DNA of 64,000 bases from Microbacterium sp. LWH11-1.2. Its GTDB lineage: Bacteria > Actinomycetota > Actinomycetes > Actinomycetales > Microbacteriaceae. Shown piece by piece: positions 8,527-17,134 of this stretch (positions are counted from its first letter, which is position 1; every line of letters begins with the position of its first letter). The notes beneath the pieces are model-generated. The model was given only the letters and a program-made list of their open reading frames with translations. It did no database searches and had not been told where the DNA came from. The stretch spans positions 2,418,001-2,482,000 of the forward strand of contig NZ_CP151636.1 in NCBI RefSeq assembly GCF_038397745.1, in the 5' to 3' direction. A program made the translations under genes and the position numbers.

Positions 8527-10013
8527 CAGGCTTCTCCTCGCACGGCCCGCCCGGGATATGCCGCGGTCAGCATATGACCGTCTTCGATCACGGCGTTCCC
8601 GTGCACCAGGAGGTGCCTGATCCCCTGGGATGGGCGCGTCGGGTCGAGATAGGTGGCCCGATCCGTGACGGTGACGGGATCGATCACGACCACGTCGGCG
8701 TCGGCGCCGATCCCCAGATGTCCCTTGCGGCGCATCGCGGGCGCCGTCTCATCGAGCACGCGGGCAGGGAGATAGGCGCAGCGGCGGAAGGCCTCGAGCC
8801 AGGTCCAGGCGCCGGACTCCCGCACCATGAGCCGGAGCGACTTGCTGAACGTGCCGGCGGTGCGCGGATGCGTCTGGCCGCCGGAAGGCAGGGGCCACTC
8901 CCGCTGCTCGCGCGCGGCGGGAACCCCATCCCGCGCGGCCCAGAACACCGGCATCGCGTCGCTGGCCACGATCGAATCGGGGAAGGCGAGCGAACGGTGC
9001 AGGTGCGCGCGATCGACGGGGTCCTCTTCATCGAGGAAGGTGACGATGCAGGCGGCTGCGGGGTCGGTCGCGCGGATCTCGCGGAGCTGCCGCTCGTCGG
9101 CGATGCGCTCGCCGGTCTCGACGAGCACCAGGGCCGACGGCGTGATCCCGAGGCCAGGAAGCTTCTCGGGCGCGAGGAAGAAGGCGCCGATCGCGGTGCT
9201 CCCCGCGCCGTACGGATATGCCTCGACGGTGACGCGCGAGCCCGCGGATCTGGTCGACTCGAATTGCGCCAGCACGCGATCGATGTGCCGCAGTGACGTG
9301 CTGTTCACATGGCAGTGGTGCATGGCCGCGCCCGTCTCGCCGGCGGCGCGCAGAAGCTCCTCGGTGCCGTCGATCGGGGTGTCGGGGTCCGCCTCGATCA
9401 GCTCGCGGACATGGGTGAAGGTCGGGGCGCCGGCGGACGCCGCGAGGCGGGCGACATCCAGATACTCGTCGGGGTCGGTCCGCGGGGCGTACCCCATGAG
9501 GACGCCGATGCCGAGCGCACCGCGCGTCAGCTCGTCCTCGAGCAGGCCCAGCCATCGGCGGCGCTCGGTCGGGCTCGATGTGCGCTGCCACTCCTGGTCG
9601 CCGAGGAGCTCCATCGAGGCGTGGATGTCCGGCTCGGGGAGCCGGTCGAGGTGCGCGTACGCACGGGCCTGCGCCCAGGATGCCGAGAAGCCGTAGTTGA
9701 GCGGTCGCCCCTCCGCCTCGGCGCGAGCGATCGCGTCGTCGACGGGCATGAGACCCGCCTCCAGGTCGAGCGCGGTGGTCACCCCGTCCATCGCCTGCAG
9801 GCGCTGGCCCGCGATCGAGTGCACGTGGCTGTGCAGGTCGACGAAGCCCGGGCCGACGATCAGGCCGCCGACGTCGATCACGACGGCATCCGTCGGAGCG
9901 ACGAGGTCGAGACCGATCGCCGCCACGCGCCCGTCCGAGATCAGCACGTCCGCGATGCGATCCGTGTCGGTGCCAGGGTCGATGACGCGCCCGCCGCGCA
10001 ACAGAGTGTCCAC
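8526..10013 (-). CDS. N-acyl-D-amino-acid deacylase (D-aminoacylase) family amidohydrolase
   Basis: Zinc-dependent amidohydrolase of the D-aminoacylase family, which releases D-amino acids from their N-acyl forms. It has 495 residues from the GTG at 10013. Visible metal and catalytic residues are HSH (His61, His63) after the GFVDLHSH beta strand, THVRE (His201), HCH (233-235 region) and SDAMP (Asp352). The GTG start gives the usual family N-terminus (VDTLLRGGRVIDPG); a longer reading to 10250 would run through the divergent regulator promoter and is not family-like. The C-terminal 30 residues are the composite beta-sandwich region (LLVHGNAVIEDGH). It is the first gene of the salvage run and is divergent from the LacI gene. 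The initiation site is weak (GGAACGG). Confidence 0.87.
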   Translation of the reverse strand: MDTLLRGGRVIDPGTDTDRIADVLISDGRVAAIGLDLVAPTDAVVIDVGGLIVGPGFVDLHSHVHSIAGQRLQAMDGVTTALDLEAGLMPVDDAIARAEAEGRPLNYGFSASWAQARAYAHLDRLPEPDIHASMELLGDQEWQRTSSPTERRRWLGLLEDELTRGALGIGVLMGYAPRTDPDEYLDVARLAASAGAPTFTHVRELIEADPDTPIDGTEELLRAAGETGAAMHHCHVNSTSLRHIDRVLAQFESTRSAGSRVTVEAYPYGAGSTAIGAFFLAPEKLPGLGITPSALVLVETGERIADERQLREIRATDPAAACIVTFLDEEDPVDRAHLHRSLAFPDSIVASDAMPVFWAARDGVPAAREQREWPLPSGGQTHPRTAGTFSKSLRLMVRESGAWTWLEAFRRCAYLPARVLDETAPAMRRKGHLGIGADADVVVIDPVTVTDRATYLDPTRPSQGIRHLLVHGNAVIEDGHMLTAAYPGRAVRGEA

Positions 10014-10181
10014 ACGATCACCGTTCCATGCCGGCGCCGATCCATCCGGTGCGTCCGCACGAAACCCGCCTGCGAATCCGGTGCGATCCGACAACGCACG
10101 GAATGCTCCGGCGTCTGCGGACGCCCCCACCGGACCCGCGAAGATGCACTCGACCGGTCGGGGAGACATAATGAAGGGACG

Positions 10182-10197
10182 ATGTGACCGTGCACAT
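10182..10197. promoter_or_regulatory. LacI-type operator before the lacI-family gene
   Basis: ATGTGACCGTGCACAT is a 16-bp imperfect palindrome with 5-bp arms ATGTG/CACAT and a central CG, the usual form of a LacI-family site. It lies 15 bp before the regulator's ATG and just downstream of a candidate -10 (CATAAT, 10167-10172), so binding would block transcription. A near-identical site lies at 11287-11302 before the transporter operon; the ten bases GGGACGATGT also precede or overlap both sites. This supports autoregulation. Confidence 0.7.
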
Positions 10198-10212
10198 GCA
10201 AGGAGGCCTGCG

Positions 10213-11226
10213 ATGTCCACCGCCTCCGAGCGTGCCCGGATGCCGAGCATCCGCGACGTCGCGCGTCTGGCGGGTGTCTCGCATCAGACCGTGTCCCGGG
10301 TGCTGAACGATCACCCGAGCATCCGCCCGGAGACGAAGGCCAAGGTCCTCGACGCGATCTCCGTGCTCGACTACCGCCCGAACCTCGCGGCGCGCGCCCT
10401 CGTGACCAGCAAGTCGAACATGCTGGGGATCCTCTCCGCGACGATCGGCGAGTTCGGTCCGACATCGTCGATCGCGAGCATCGAGGATGCCGCGCGGGAG
10501 GAGGGATACTCCGTCTCGACGCTGAACCTCGCCGACACGACGCCCGAGGCGATCGGCACGGCGGTGCGGCAGCTGGCGCGGGAGCAGGTCGACGGCATCG
10601 TCGTGCTCGCCCCGCAGGTGCGCGTCTTCCACGTCCTGCGCGGGATGTCGCTGGACATCCCCTTCGTCAACCTGCAGACGGCATCCGGCTCCGACGGCGT
10701 GAGTCTCTCCGCGGATCAGGTCGCCGGTGCGCGCGCGGCGACGGAGCACCTGATCGCCCTCGGCCACAGCGACATCCTGCACCTGGCAGGCCCGCAGGAC
10801 TGGATCGAGGCGGAGTCCCGCATGCGCGGATACCTCGACGGGCTGCGGGAGGCGGATCTGCCCACGTTCCCGCCGATCCGCGGTGACTGGACGGCGGACT
10901 TCGGGTACTTCGCGGGGCAGGAGCTGTCGCGCCGCCGCGACTTCACGGCGGTGTTCGCCGCCAACGACCTGATGGCGATCGGTCTGATGCACGGATTCCG
11001 CGACGCCGGGGTCCGTGTGCCGCACGACGTGAGCGTGATCGGATTCGACGACATCCCCGTCGCAGCGCACGTCGCGCCCACGCTGAGCACGGTGCATCAG
11101 GACTTCCCGGAGCTCGGGCGGAGGGCCGTCCGCATCCTCCTGGCGCAGATCCGCAACGAGCAGGTGCCGGAGTTCGGCCCGCTCAAGACGCTCCTGCGTG
11201 CCCGCGAGTCGGCCGCATCACGGTAG
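10213..11226 (+). CDS. LacI family transcriptional regulator
   Basis: A 337-residue LacI/GalR regulator. Residues 11-60 are the DNA-binding headpiece (PSIRDVARLAGVSHQTVSRV, then the hinge helix around RPNLAARAL), followed by a periplasmic-binding-protein-like sugar-sensing core ending in the usual FDDIPVA and TVHQD segments. The ATG at 10213 has AAGGAGG 6 nt upstream. Matching operators stand before it and before the downstream monosaccharide transporter, so it very likely represses both until a sugar binds. It is divergent from the deacylase operon, but no copy of the operator is seen on that side. The effector is unknown. Confidence 0.93.
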   Translation: MSTASERARMPSIRDVARLAGVSHQTVSRVLNDHPSIRPETKAKVLDAISVLDYRPNLAARALVTSKSNMLGILSATIGEFGPTSSIASIEDAAREEGYSVSTLNLADTTPEAIGTAVRQLAREQVDGIVVLAPQVRVFHVLRGMSLDIPFVNLQTASGSDGVSLSADQVAGARAATEHLIALGHSDILHLAGPQDWIEAESRMRGYLDGLREADLPTFPPIRGDWTADFGYFAGQELSRRRDFTAVFAANDLMAIGLMHGFRDAGVRVPHDVSVIGFDDIPVAAHVAPTLSTVHQDFPELGRRAVRILLAQIRNEQVPEFGPLKTLLRARESAASR

Positions 11227-11249
11227 CGACACGAATTCTGCACGCGGAC

Positions 11250-11278
11250 TTGACAGCGGTCCCTCGTGCGGGGACGAT
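11250..11278 (+). promoter_or_regulatory. Promoter of the monosaccharide transporter operon
   Basis: A perfect -35 TTGACA (11250-11255) is followed after 17 bp by GACGAT (11273-11278), a moderate -10. The LacI operator begins 8 bp downstream at 11287, over the expected start of transcription. The combination of consensus -35, 17-bp spacing and overlapping operator makes this the best-supported regulated promoter in the window. Confidence 0.6.
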
Positions 11279-11286
11279 GTAATCCA

Positions 11287-11302
11287 ATGTGAACGGTCAC
11301 AT
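11287..11302. promoter_or_regulatory. LacI-type operator before mmsA
   Basis: ATGTGAACGGTCACAT is a palindrome with perfect 6-bp arms ATGTGA/TCACAT around ACGG, with the central CG typical of LacI-family sites. It lies just after the putative -10 and 33 bp before the GTG of the ATPase gene. It shares 14 of 16 positions with the site before the adjacent lacI-family gene. Confidence 0.75.
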
Positions 11303-11335
11303 CGAAGGTGACCGCACGTCTGCAAGGAAAGATCC

Positions 11336-12904
11336 GTGAGCACCACAGCAACGTTGCCGACAGTGTCAGGCCCCATCCTCGAGATGCGCAGCATCACGAA
11401 GGAGTTCCCGGGGGTCAAGGCACTCGCCGACGTATCCATCACCGTGCGCGCCGCCGAGATCCACGCGATCTGCGGCGAGAACGGCGCCGGGAAGTCCACT
11501 CTCATGAAGGTGCTGTCGGGGGTCTACCCCTACGGGACGTACGAGGGCGAGATCCTGCTCTACGGCGAGGAGCAGCGCTTCAAGGACATCGTCGCCAGCG
11601 AGCAGGCCGGCATCGCGATCATCCACCAGGAGCTCGCGCTCATCCCCGAGCTCTCCGTCACCGAGAACATCTTCCTCGGCAACGAGATCCGCCGCTTCGG
11701 CCGCATCGACTGGCAGGCGCAGAAGCAGCGGGCCGCCGAGCTGCTCGCCCGCGTCGGGCTGAACGAAGACCCCGACGTGCAGATCAAGACGCTCGGCGTC
11801 GGCAAGCAGCAGCTCATCGAGATCGCGAAGGCGCTCAACAAGGACGTCAAGCTCCTCATCCTCGACGAGCCGACCGCCGCGCTGAACGAGAACGACTCGC
11901 AGCACCTGCTCGACCTGATCCTCGGTCTGAAGGCCAAGGGCATCGCGTCGATCATGATCAGCCACAAGCTCAACGAGATCGAGCAGATCGCCGATGAGAT
12001 CACGATCATCCGCGATGGGCGCACGGTCGAGACGCTCGACATCTCGCGCGGGGAGATCAACGAGGACCGCATCATCCGCGGCATGGTCGGCCGGTCGCTG
12101 GAGAGCCGCTACCCCGACCGCACGCCCGACATCGGAGAGGTGTTCTTCGAGGTGAAGGACTGGTGGGTGCAGCATCCGACCGTCTCCGAGCGCATGGTCG
12201 TCAAGGGCTCGAACCTCAACGTCCGCCGCGGCGAGGTCGTCGGCATCGCCGGTCTCATGGGCGCCGGGCGCACCGAGTTCGCGATGAGCATCTTCGGCCG
12301 CTCGTACGGCACGTTCCTCTCGGGGACCATGATCAAGGACGGCCAGGAGGTGGTCCTGCCCGACGTCGCCTCCGCGATCAAGCACGGTCTCGCCTACGTG
12401 AGCGAGGATCGCAAGTCGCTGGGGCTGAACCTCCTCGACACCATCAAGCGGTCCGTCGTCGCCGCCAAGCTCTCGAAGATCTCCCGCAACGGAGTCGTCG
12501 ACGCGCGCCAGGAGTTCTCGGTCGCCGACGACTACCGCAAGGCGCTGCGGATCAAGACACCTTCGGTCGAGGAGGGCGTCGGAAAGCTCTCGGGCGGCAA
12601 TCAGCAGAAGGTCGTCCTGGCCAAGTGGATGTTCACGGATCCTGACCTGCTGATCCTCGACGAGCCCACCCGCGGCATCGACGTCGGAGCGAAGTACGAG
12701 ATCTACGCGATCATCAACCAGCTCGCGGCGCAGGGCAAGGGCGTCATCGTCATCTCCAGCGAGCTGCCGGAGCTGCTGGGCATCTCCGACCGCATCTACA
12801 CCGTCTTCGAAGGTCGGGTCACCGACTGCATCCCGGCCGATCAGGCGACACCCGAGGCCCTCATGCGCAGCATGACGTCCGCGACCCAGAAAGCATCCGC
12901 ATGA
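11336..12904 (+). CDS. mmsA: Monosaccharide ABC transporter ATP-binding protein (MmsA/GguA type)
   Basis: A 522-residue double-ATPase subunit of the carbohydrate uptake transporter 2 class (RbsA/XylG/GguA group); it powers import of a monosaccharide through the MmsB permease. The first ATPase domain has Walker A GENGAGKS (47-54) and a [11 protein letters not shown]alker B. The second has a degenerate P-loop, GLMGAGRTE, and an intact signature LSGGNQQK, as is normal in this class. The insertion [10 protein letters not shown] after the first Walker A resembles the MmsA/GguA subgroup. The start is GTG at 11336 with AAGGAAAG upstream. Its stop overlaps the ATG of the permease. Regulation is by the operator at 11287. 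The sugar is not determined. Confidence 0.92.
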   Translation: MSTTATLPTVSGPILEMRSITKEFPGVKALADVSITVRAAEIHAICGENGAGKSTLMKVLSGVYPYGTYEGEILLYGEEQRFKDIVASEQAGIAIIHQELALIPELSVTENIFLGNEIRRFGRIDWQAQKQRAAELLARVGLNEDPDVQIKTLGVGKQQLIEIAKALNKDVKLLILDEPTAALNENDSQHLLDLILGLKAKGIASIMISHKLNEIEQIADEITIIRDGRTVETLDISRGEINEDRIIRGMVGRSLESRYPDRTPDIGEVFFEVKDWWVQHPTVSERMVVKGSNLNVRRGEVVGIAGLMGAGRTEFAMSIFGRSYGTFLSGTMIKDGQEVVLPDVASAIKHGLAYVSEDRKSLGLNLLDTIKRSVVAAKLSKISRNGVVDARQEFSVADDYRKALRIKTPSVEEGVGKLSGGNQQKVVLAKWMFTDPDLLILDEPTRGIDVGAKYEIYAIINQLAAQGKGVIVISSELPELLGISDRIYTVFEGRVTDCIPADQATPEALMRSMTSATQKASA

Positions 12905-14256
12905 CCACCGAATCCACCCCCGCGAAGACCGGGTTCCACTTCAAGGACATCACCAAGATGTTCGGCGGCGGCGGAACGTCGACGCTGCGTCAGTTCGGCA
13001 TCCTCGGCAGCCTGATCGTCATCATCGTGCTGTTCGAGATCCTGACCCTGCTGCGCAACGGTCCGAACGGTGCGACTCTCACCTCGGGCAACCTGATCAA
13101 CGTCATCAACCAGTACTCGTTCATCCTGATCCTCGCGATCGGCATGGTGATGGTGATCATCATGGGGCACATCGACCTCTCGGTCGGCTCCGTGGCCGCG
13201 TTCACCGGCATCATCGTGGCGAAGTCGATGGCGGAGTGGAACCTCCCCTGGCCGCTCGCGATCCTCCTCGGCCTCGCCGTGGGAGCCGCCGTCGGCGCCT
13301 GGCAGGGATTCTGGGTCGCCTACGTCGGCGTACCGGCGTTCATCGTGACGCTGGCCGGCATGCTGTTCTTCCGCGGTGCGCAGCAGTGGATCGGCGATGC
13401 GCAGACCATCCCGGTCCCGAAGGGCTTCCAGATCATCGGAACGGGCTACCTGCCCGAGATCGGGCTTCCGCTGCCGTTCAACATCCCGACCATGCTGCTC
13501 GCGCTCGTCGCCGTCGCCTGGCTCGTGTTCTGGGAGATCCGCACCCGCCGCGTGCAGCGCAAGATGGGATCCGACCGCGCGCCCGTCTGGGTGAGCGTGA
13601 CCAAGGTCGTGCTGCTCTCGGTCGTCGTCCTCGCCGCCGCCTGGATGTTCGCCACCGGCCGCCCGGGCACGAGCTTCCCGGTTCCGGGTCTCATCCTGCT
13701 CGCTCTCGTGATCGTGTACACCTTCATCACGAGCAACACCGTGTTCGGCCGCCACATCTACGCGGTCGGCGGCAACCGGCAGGCCGCCCGCCTGTCGGGT
13801 GTGAAGGACCGCTGGGTCGACTTCTTCGTGATGATGAACATGTCGATGCTGGCCGCCCTCGCCGGCATGATCTTCGTCGCCCGCTCGCAGGCGTCCGGTC
13901 CGAACGACGGAACCGGCTGGGAGCTCGACGCGATCGCCTCGGTCTTCATCGGCGGCGCGGCCGTCGCCGGCGGCATCGGCACCGTGATCGGCTCGATCAT
14001 CGGTGGTCTCGTCATGGCGTTCCTCAACAACGGCCTCGCGCTGCTCGGCCAGGGTGCCGACGTCGTCTCGATGATCAAGGGCCTCGTGCTCCTCATCGCG
14101 GTCGGCATCGACGTCTGGAACAAGCAGCAGGGCCGCCCCTCGCTCATCGGCTTCATGACCCGCCGGTTCGGTCGCAAGGAAGACCCGGCGCTGCAGACCT
14201 TCGAGCCCAACAAGACCTACCAAGCCCCACCCGTCGACAAGACGAGCGGACAGTAG
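12901..14256 (+). CDS. mmsB: Monosaccharide ABC transporter permease (MmsB/GguB type)
   Basis: A 451-residue integral membrane permease of the BPD_transp_2 (CUT2) family that forms the sugar channel with the double ATPase. Around ten hydrophobic segments are visible, starting at residue 35 ([17 protein letters not shown]), with the family signature GGxxxARLSGVK late in the chain ([12 protein letters not shown]). The N-terminal 34 residues are polar and glycine-rich. It starts at 12901 with a 4-bp ATGA overlap with mmsA. The length exceeds RbsC-type permeases (about 320) and fits the longer MmsB subgroup. The binding protein gene follows after 58 bp. Confidence 0.92.
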   Translation: MTTESTPAKTGFHFKDITKMFGGGGTSTLRQFGILGSLIVIIVLFEILTLLRNGPNGATLTSGNLINVINQYSFILILAIGMVMVIIMGHIDLSVGSVAAFTGIIVAKSMAEWNLPWPLAILLGLAVGAAVGAWQGFWVAYVGVPAFIVTLAGMLFFRGAQQWIGDAQTIPVPKGFQIIGTGYLPEIGLPLPFNIPTMLLALVAVAWLVFWEIRTRRVQRKMGSDRAPVWVSVTKVVLLSVVVLAAAWMFATGRPGTSFPVPGLILLALVIVYTFITSNTVFGRHIYAVGGNRQAARLSGVKDRWVDFFVMMNMSMLAALAGMIFVARSQASGPNDGTGWELDAIASVFIGGAAVAGGIGTVIGSIIGGLVMAFLNNGLALLGQGADVVSMIKGLVLLIAVGIDVWNKQQGRPSLIGFMTRRFGRKEDPALQTFEPNKTYQAPPVDKTSGQ

Positions 14257-14314
14257 GGGTCGAATCGCGTTCGCACGCGTGAGACGACCTTCACACACCA
14301 GAGAAAGAGATCAC

Positions 14315-15433
14315 ATGAAGAAGATTCTTCTGTCGGCGACAGCGCTTGTCGTCGCGGGCGCCTTCGCCCTCACCGGCTGCTCCTCGGAGCGCGGCGGGGA
14401 CACCGGTGGATCGGGGGAGGAGACCGCCAAGGGCTTCGACGCCGGTGCCACGATCGGTGTCGCCCTCCCGGACAAGACCTCGGAGAACTGGGTCCTCGCC
14501 GGTCAGCTGTTCACGGACGGTCTCGAGAAGGCCGGCTTCAAGGCAGACGTGCAGTACGCACCGGCCAGCAACACGGTCGCCGAGCAGCAGAACCAGATCC
14601 AGGCGATGGTCACCAACGGCGCCAAGGTCATCATCATCGGCGCGAAGGACGGCAAGCAGCTGGCCACGCAGGTGCAGGCGGCCAAGGACGCCGGCGCCAC
14701 GGTCATCGCCTACGACCGTCTGATCGAGAACACCGAGGCCGTCGACTACTACGTCGCCTTCGACAACTTCAAGGTCGGTCAGCTCCAGGGCCAGGCTCTG
14801 CTCGACGGTCTCGCCGAGCGTGCCGGTCACGAGGCTCCGTACAACATCGAGCTGTTCTCCGGCTCGCCGGACGACGCGAACTCCGCGGTCTTCTTCGACG
14901 GCGCCATGGAGGTCCTGCAGCCGAAGATCGATGACGGCACGCTGAAGGTCGTCTCCGGCCAGACCGAGATCGCCCAGACGGCGACCGAGGGATGGCTCGC
15001 CGAGAACGCCCAGAACCGCATGGACACGCTCCTGACCGGTTCGTACAGCGGTGACACCGTCCTCGACGGCGTCCTCTCGCCGAACGACACGCTGGCTCGC
15101 GCCATCATCACCTCGGTGCAGCAGGCCGGCAAGCCGGTCCCGGTCGTCACGGGTCAGGACTCCGAGGTCGAGTCGGTCAAGTCGATCATGGAGGGCATCC
15201 AGTACTCCACGATCAACAAGGACACCACGCTCCTCGTCGAGCAGTCGATCAAGATGGTCGGCCAGCTGCAGAAGGGCGAAGAGGTCGACGTCAACGACAC
15301 CGAGTCGTACGACAACGGCGCCAAGGTCGTCCCGGCGTACCTGCTCGAGCCGCTGATCGTCACGAAGGAGAACGCGGCCGAGGCGTACGCCAACGTCCCG
15401 AGCCTCCTCGAGATCGTGAAGTCGTACCAGTAA
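14315..15433 (+). CDS. chvE: Monosaccharide ABC transporter substrate-binding lipoprotein (ChvE type)
   Basis: A 372-residue sugar-binding lipoprotein of the XylF/ChvE group. The signal starts MKKILLSATAL and ends in lipobox LTGC with Cys22, followed by a low-complexity SERGGDTGGSGEE linker. The body has the two-lobe periplasmic-binding fold, with the hinge region VIAYDRLIENT typical of xylose- and multiple-sugar-binding proteins. The ATG at 14315 was chosen over an upstream in-frame codon because it begins the signal peptide and is preceded by GAGAAAGAGA. It closes the mmsA-mmsB-chvE operon; two hairpins follow. Confidence 0.92.
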   Translation: MKKILLSATALVVAGAFALTGCSSERGGDTGGSGEETAKGFDAGATIGVALPDKTSENWVLAGQLFTDGLEKAGFKADVQYAPASNTVAEQQNQIQAMVTNGAKVIIIGAKDGKQLATQVQAAKDAGATVIAYDRLIENTEAVDYYVAFDNFKVGQLQGQALLDGLAERAGHEAPYNIELFSGSPDDANSAVFFDGAMEVLQPKIDDGTLKVVSGQTEIAQTATEGWLAENAQNRMDTLLTGSYSGDTVLDGVLSPNDTLARAIITSVQQAGKPVPVVTGQDSEVESVKSIMEGIQYSTINKDTTLLVEQSIKMVGQLQKGEEVDVNDTESYDNGAKVVPAYLLEPLIVTKENAAEAYANVPSLLEIVKSYQ

Positions 15434-15440
15434 GACACCC

Positions 15441-15505
15441 GCCCTCTTCGAGGGCATCGCACGAGCCGTCCGGATCTCCTCCCTCGGGAGCGGTCCGGGC
15501 GGCTC
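15441..15505 (+). terminator. Double hairpin after the monosaccharide transporter operon
   Basis: GCCCT-cttcg-AGGGC (15441-15455) is followed by a larger stem, GAGCCGTCCGGA (15463-15474) with TCCGGGCGGCTC (15494-15505), 12 pairs including one G-T. They lie between chvE and the convergent PucR-type gene ending at 15529. There is no long T tract, which is common in high-GC actinobacteria. Confidence 0.65.
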
Positions 15506-15528
15506 GTCGCCGTTCGGGCGGACGGAGA

Positions 15529-17130
15529 TCAGATCGCCGCGCCGTCGATCTCTCGCAGCCGGAGCTGCAGTGCGAGGACCAGACGGAGATCCGCATCGTC
15601 GATGTCGATGACCTCGGCGATGCGCCGGAGTCGGTGGCGCAGGGTGTTCGGGTGCAGCATCAGGAGCTCTGCGGCGCGCGCGACGTCGTGGTTCGCGCCG
15701 ATCCAGCGGCTGAGGCTCTTGACGTAGTCGGTGCCGTTGGCCGCATCGTGCGCCAGGAGCGTCCGGAGCGGCTCGCCCGAGACGAGTTCGCTCTGACCGA
15801 GGCTCGAGTGGATCTCCATCAGGAGCAGTCCGGGTCCGAGGCGTTCGTGCAGGCCGATCTCGCCGTGTCCCGGCATGTGCGCGACCGCGCGCCAGGCCTG
15901 AGCAGCCTGTGCGGCGGCGGACGGGATGCCGGTGAGCCCGGGGAGCGTCGCGCTCACGCCGGCGCGCCATCCGCTGCCGATGCTCTCGTTCGCCCTCGCG
16001 ATCACGGTGGCGATGATCGACTGCAGCACGGCCGTGTCGGCGGATGTGCCGGCGACGGCCATCGCGCGGCCGTCGAAGGCGCCGGCTGCCGCGGGGATGC
16101 GATACGCGGACAGTCCGGTGCGGAGCAGGTCGCCGACGTACGACGCTGCCGTGTGCATCGAGACACCGCGGCGAGTGGGACGGTGCTCCGCGATCCGGTC
16201 GACGACGATCACGGTCGTGGGTGACGACGGCTCGAGCCCGAAGTGCCCGGCGATGCTCGCGGTCGCCCCTGATCCGCGGATCAGCCAGCCGAGTCGCTCG
16301 CTGCGCTGACGCCGATCGGCATCCGCGACGAGGTTGAATCGCGCGAGCTGGGCGGCGGCGCGCTGCGCGGCCTCGGCGAGGACCTCCCCGGCGTCGGCCG
16401 AGAGCGGCGTCGATCCCTCGAGCACCCAGATGGTGCCGAGCGCCTCGCCGCGGTCGCGCACGGCGATCGCGAGGCGGGGGAGATCCTCCTCCGTCGGCAG
16501 GCTGCGCACCGCGGTCATCGAACGCAGCACGGCGGCGTACTCCTCGGCGTTGGACGGATGGTCGGGGACCCGGCGTCCGAGGATCCCGTCGCGGCGCAGT
16601 CCGTCGACCTCCTGGCCGGGGATCGTCGAATAGGCGAGCACGCGCATGGCGAGATCTTCGATCGTGACGGCCCCACCCGTACGCAGCGCGATGTCGTTCG
16701 CGAGTCGGAAGAGGTCGGTCGAGTGACGGCTGTCGGAATCCGAGACCGGTCCGGACATCGTCTTGATCGCATCGACGAGCGTGTACAGCCGTCCCCAGGT
16801 GACATCGGGGGACGATTCGAGCACGGCCACCCCGGTGCGCCTCGCCGCCTCACCCCACGCCGAGGCGTCGATCGCGCCGGTGCGCACCACCAGCGCCGCC
16901 GCGCCCGTCTCGGCCGCCCAGTCCATCAGCTCCGCGGACGGTCGCCCGGGAGCGAGCACGATCGCATCGCCGGCGTGCGGGTCGGTCGAGTCCGGATCGA
17001 GGATCAGCGGATGCCCCGCGCTCCGGTCGCGTCCCTTCGGCAGCGCCACGGCACGGAGCACGGTGGAGCCGAGGGTGTCGAGAAGGGTGCCCAGCGTCGT
17101 GGACGACTCGGCGGCGTGCTCAACGGTCAT
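15529..17130 (-). CDS. PucR family transcriptional regulator
   Basis: A 533-residue regulator with an N-terminal PucR-type domain (about 1-120), a middle region resembling the CdaR/GGDEF-like fold, and a C-terminal helix-turn-helix of the PucR_HTH type (LHPNTLRHRLRRIAEVI, about 20 residues before the end). Such proteins activate catabolic genes for purines, amino acids, sugar acids or polyamines. The ATG at 17130 follows 4 nt after the stop of the D-aminopeptidase-like gene, so the two form an operon; that suggests it controls D-amino-acid or peptide use. A longer reading starting at 17286 would overlap the upstream gene and is rejected. Confidence 0.88.
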   Translation of the reverse strand: MTVEHAAESSTTLGTLLDTLGSTVLRAVALPKGRDRSAGHPLILDPDSTDPHAGDAIVLAPGRPSAELMDWAAETGAAALVVRTGAIDASAWGEAARRTGVAVLESSPDVTWGRLYTLVDAIKTMSGPVSDSDSRHSTDLFRLANDIALRTGGAVTIEDLAMRVLAYSTIPGQEVDGLRRDGILGRRVPDHPSNAEEYAAVLRSMTAVRSLPTEEDLPRLAIAVRDRGEALGTIWVLEGSTPLSADAGEVLAEAAQRAAAQLARFNLVADADRRQRSERLGWLIRGSGATASIAGHFGLEPSSPTTVIVVDRIAEHRPTRRGVSMHTAASYVGDLLRTGLSAYRIPAAAGAFDGRAMAVAGTSADTAVLQSIIATVIARANESIGSGWRAGVSATLPGLTGIPSAAAQAAQAWRAVAHMPGHGEIGLHERLGPGLLLMEIHSSLGQSELVSGEPLRTLLAHDAANGTDYVKSLSRWIGANHDVARAAELLMLHPNTLRHRLRRIAEVIDIDDADLRLVLALQLRLREIDGAAI

Positions 17131-17134
17131 GATC

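Noticed and set aside
10014..10181. LacI-type operator controlling the deacylase operon
   Set aside because: No second copy of the ATGTGA...TCACAT palindrome is found on the deacylase side of the gap; the single site is next to the regulator's own start.
10014..10250. N-terminal extension of the deacylase to 10250
   Set aside because: It would cross the LacI gene's operator and start region, and family members begin at the LLRGGRVIDPG segment reached from GTG 10013.
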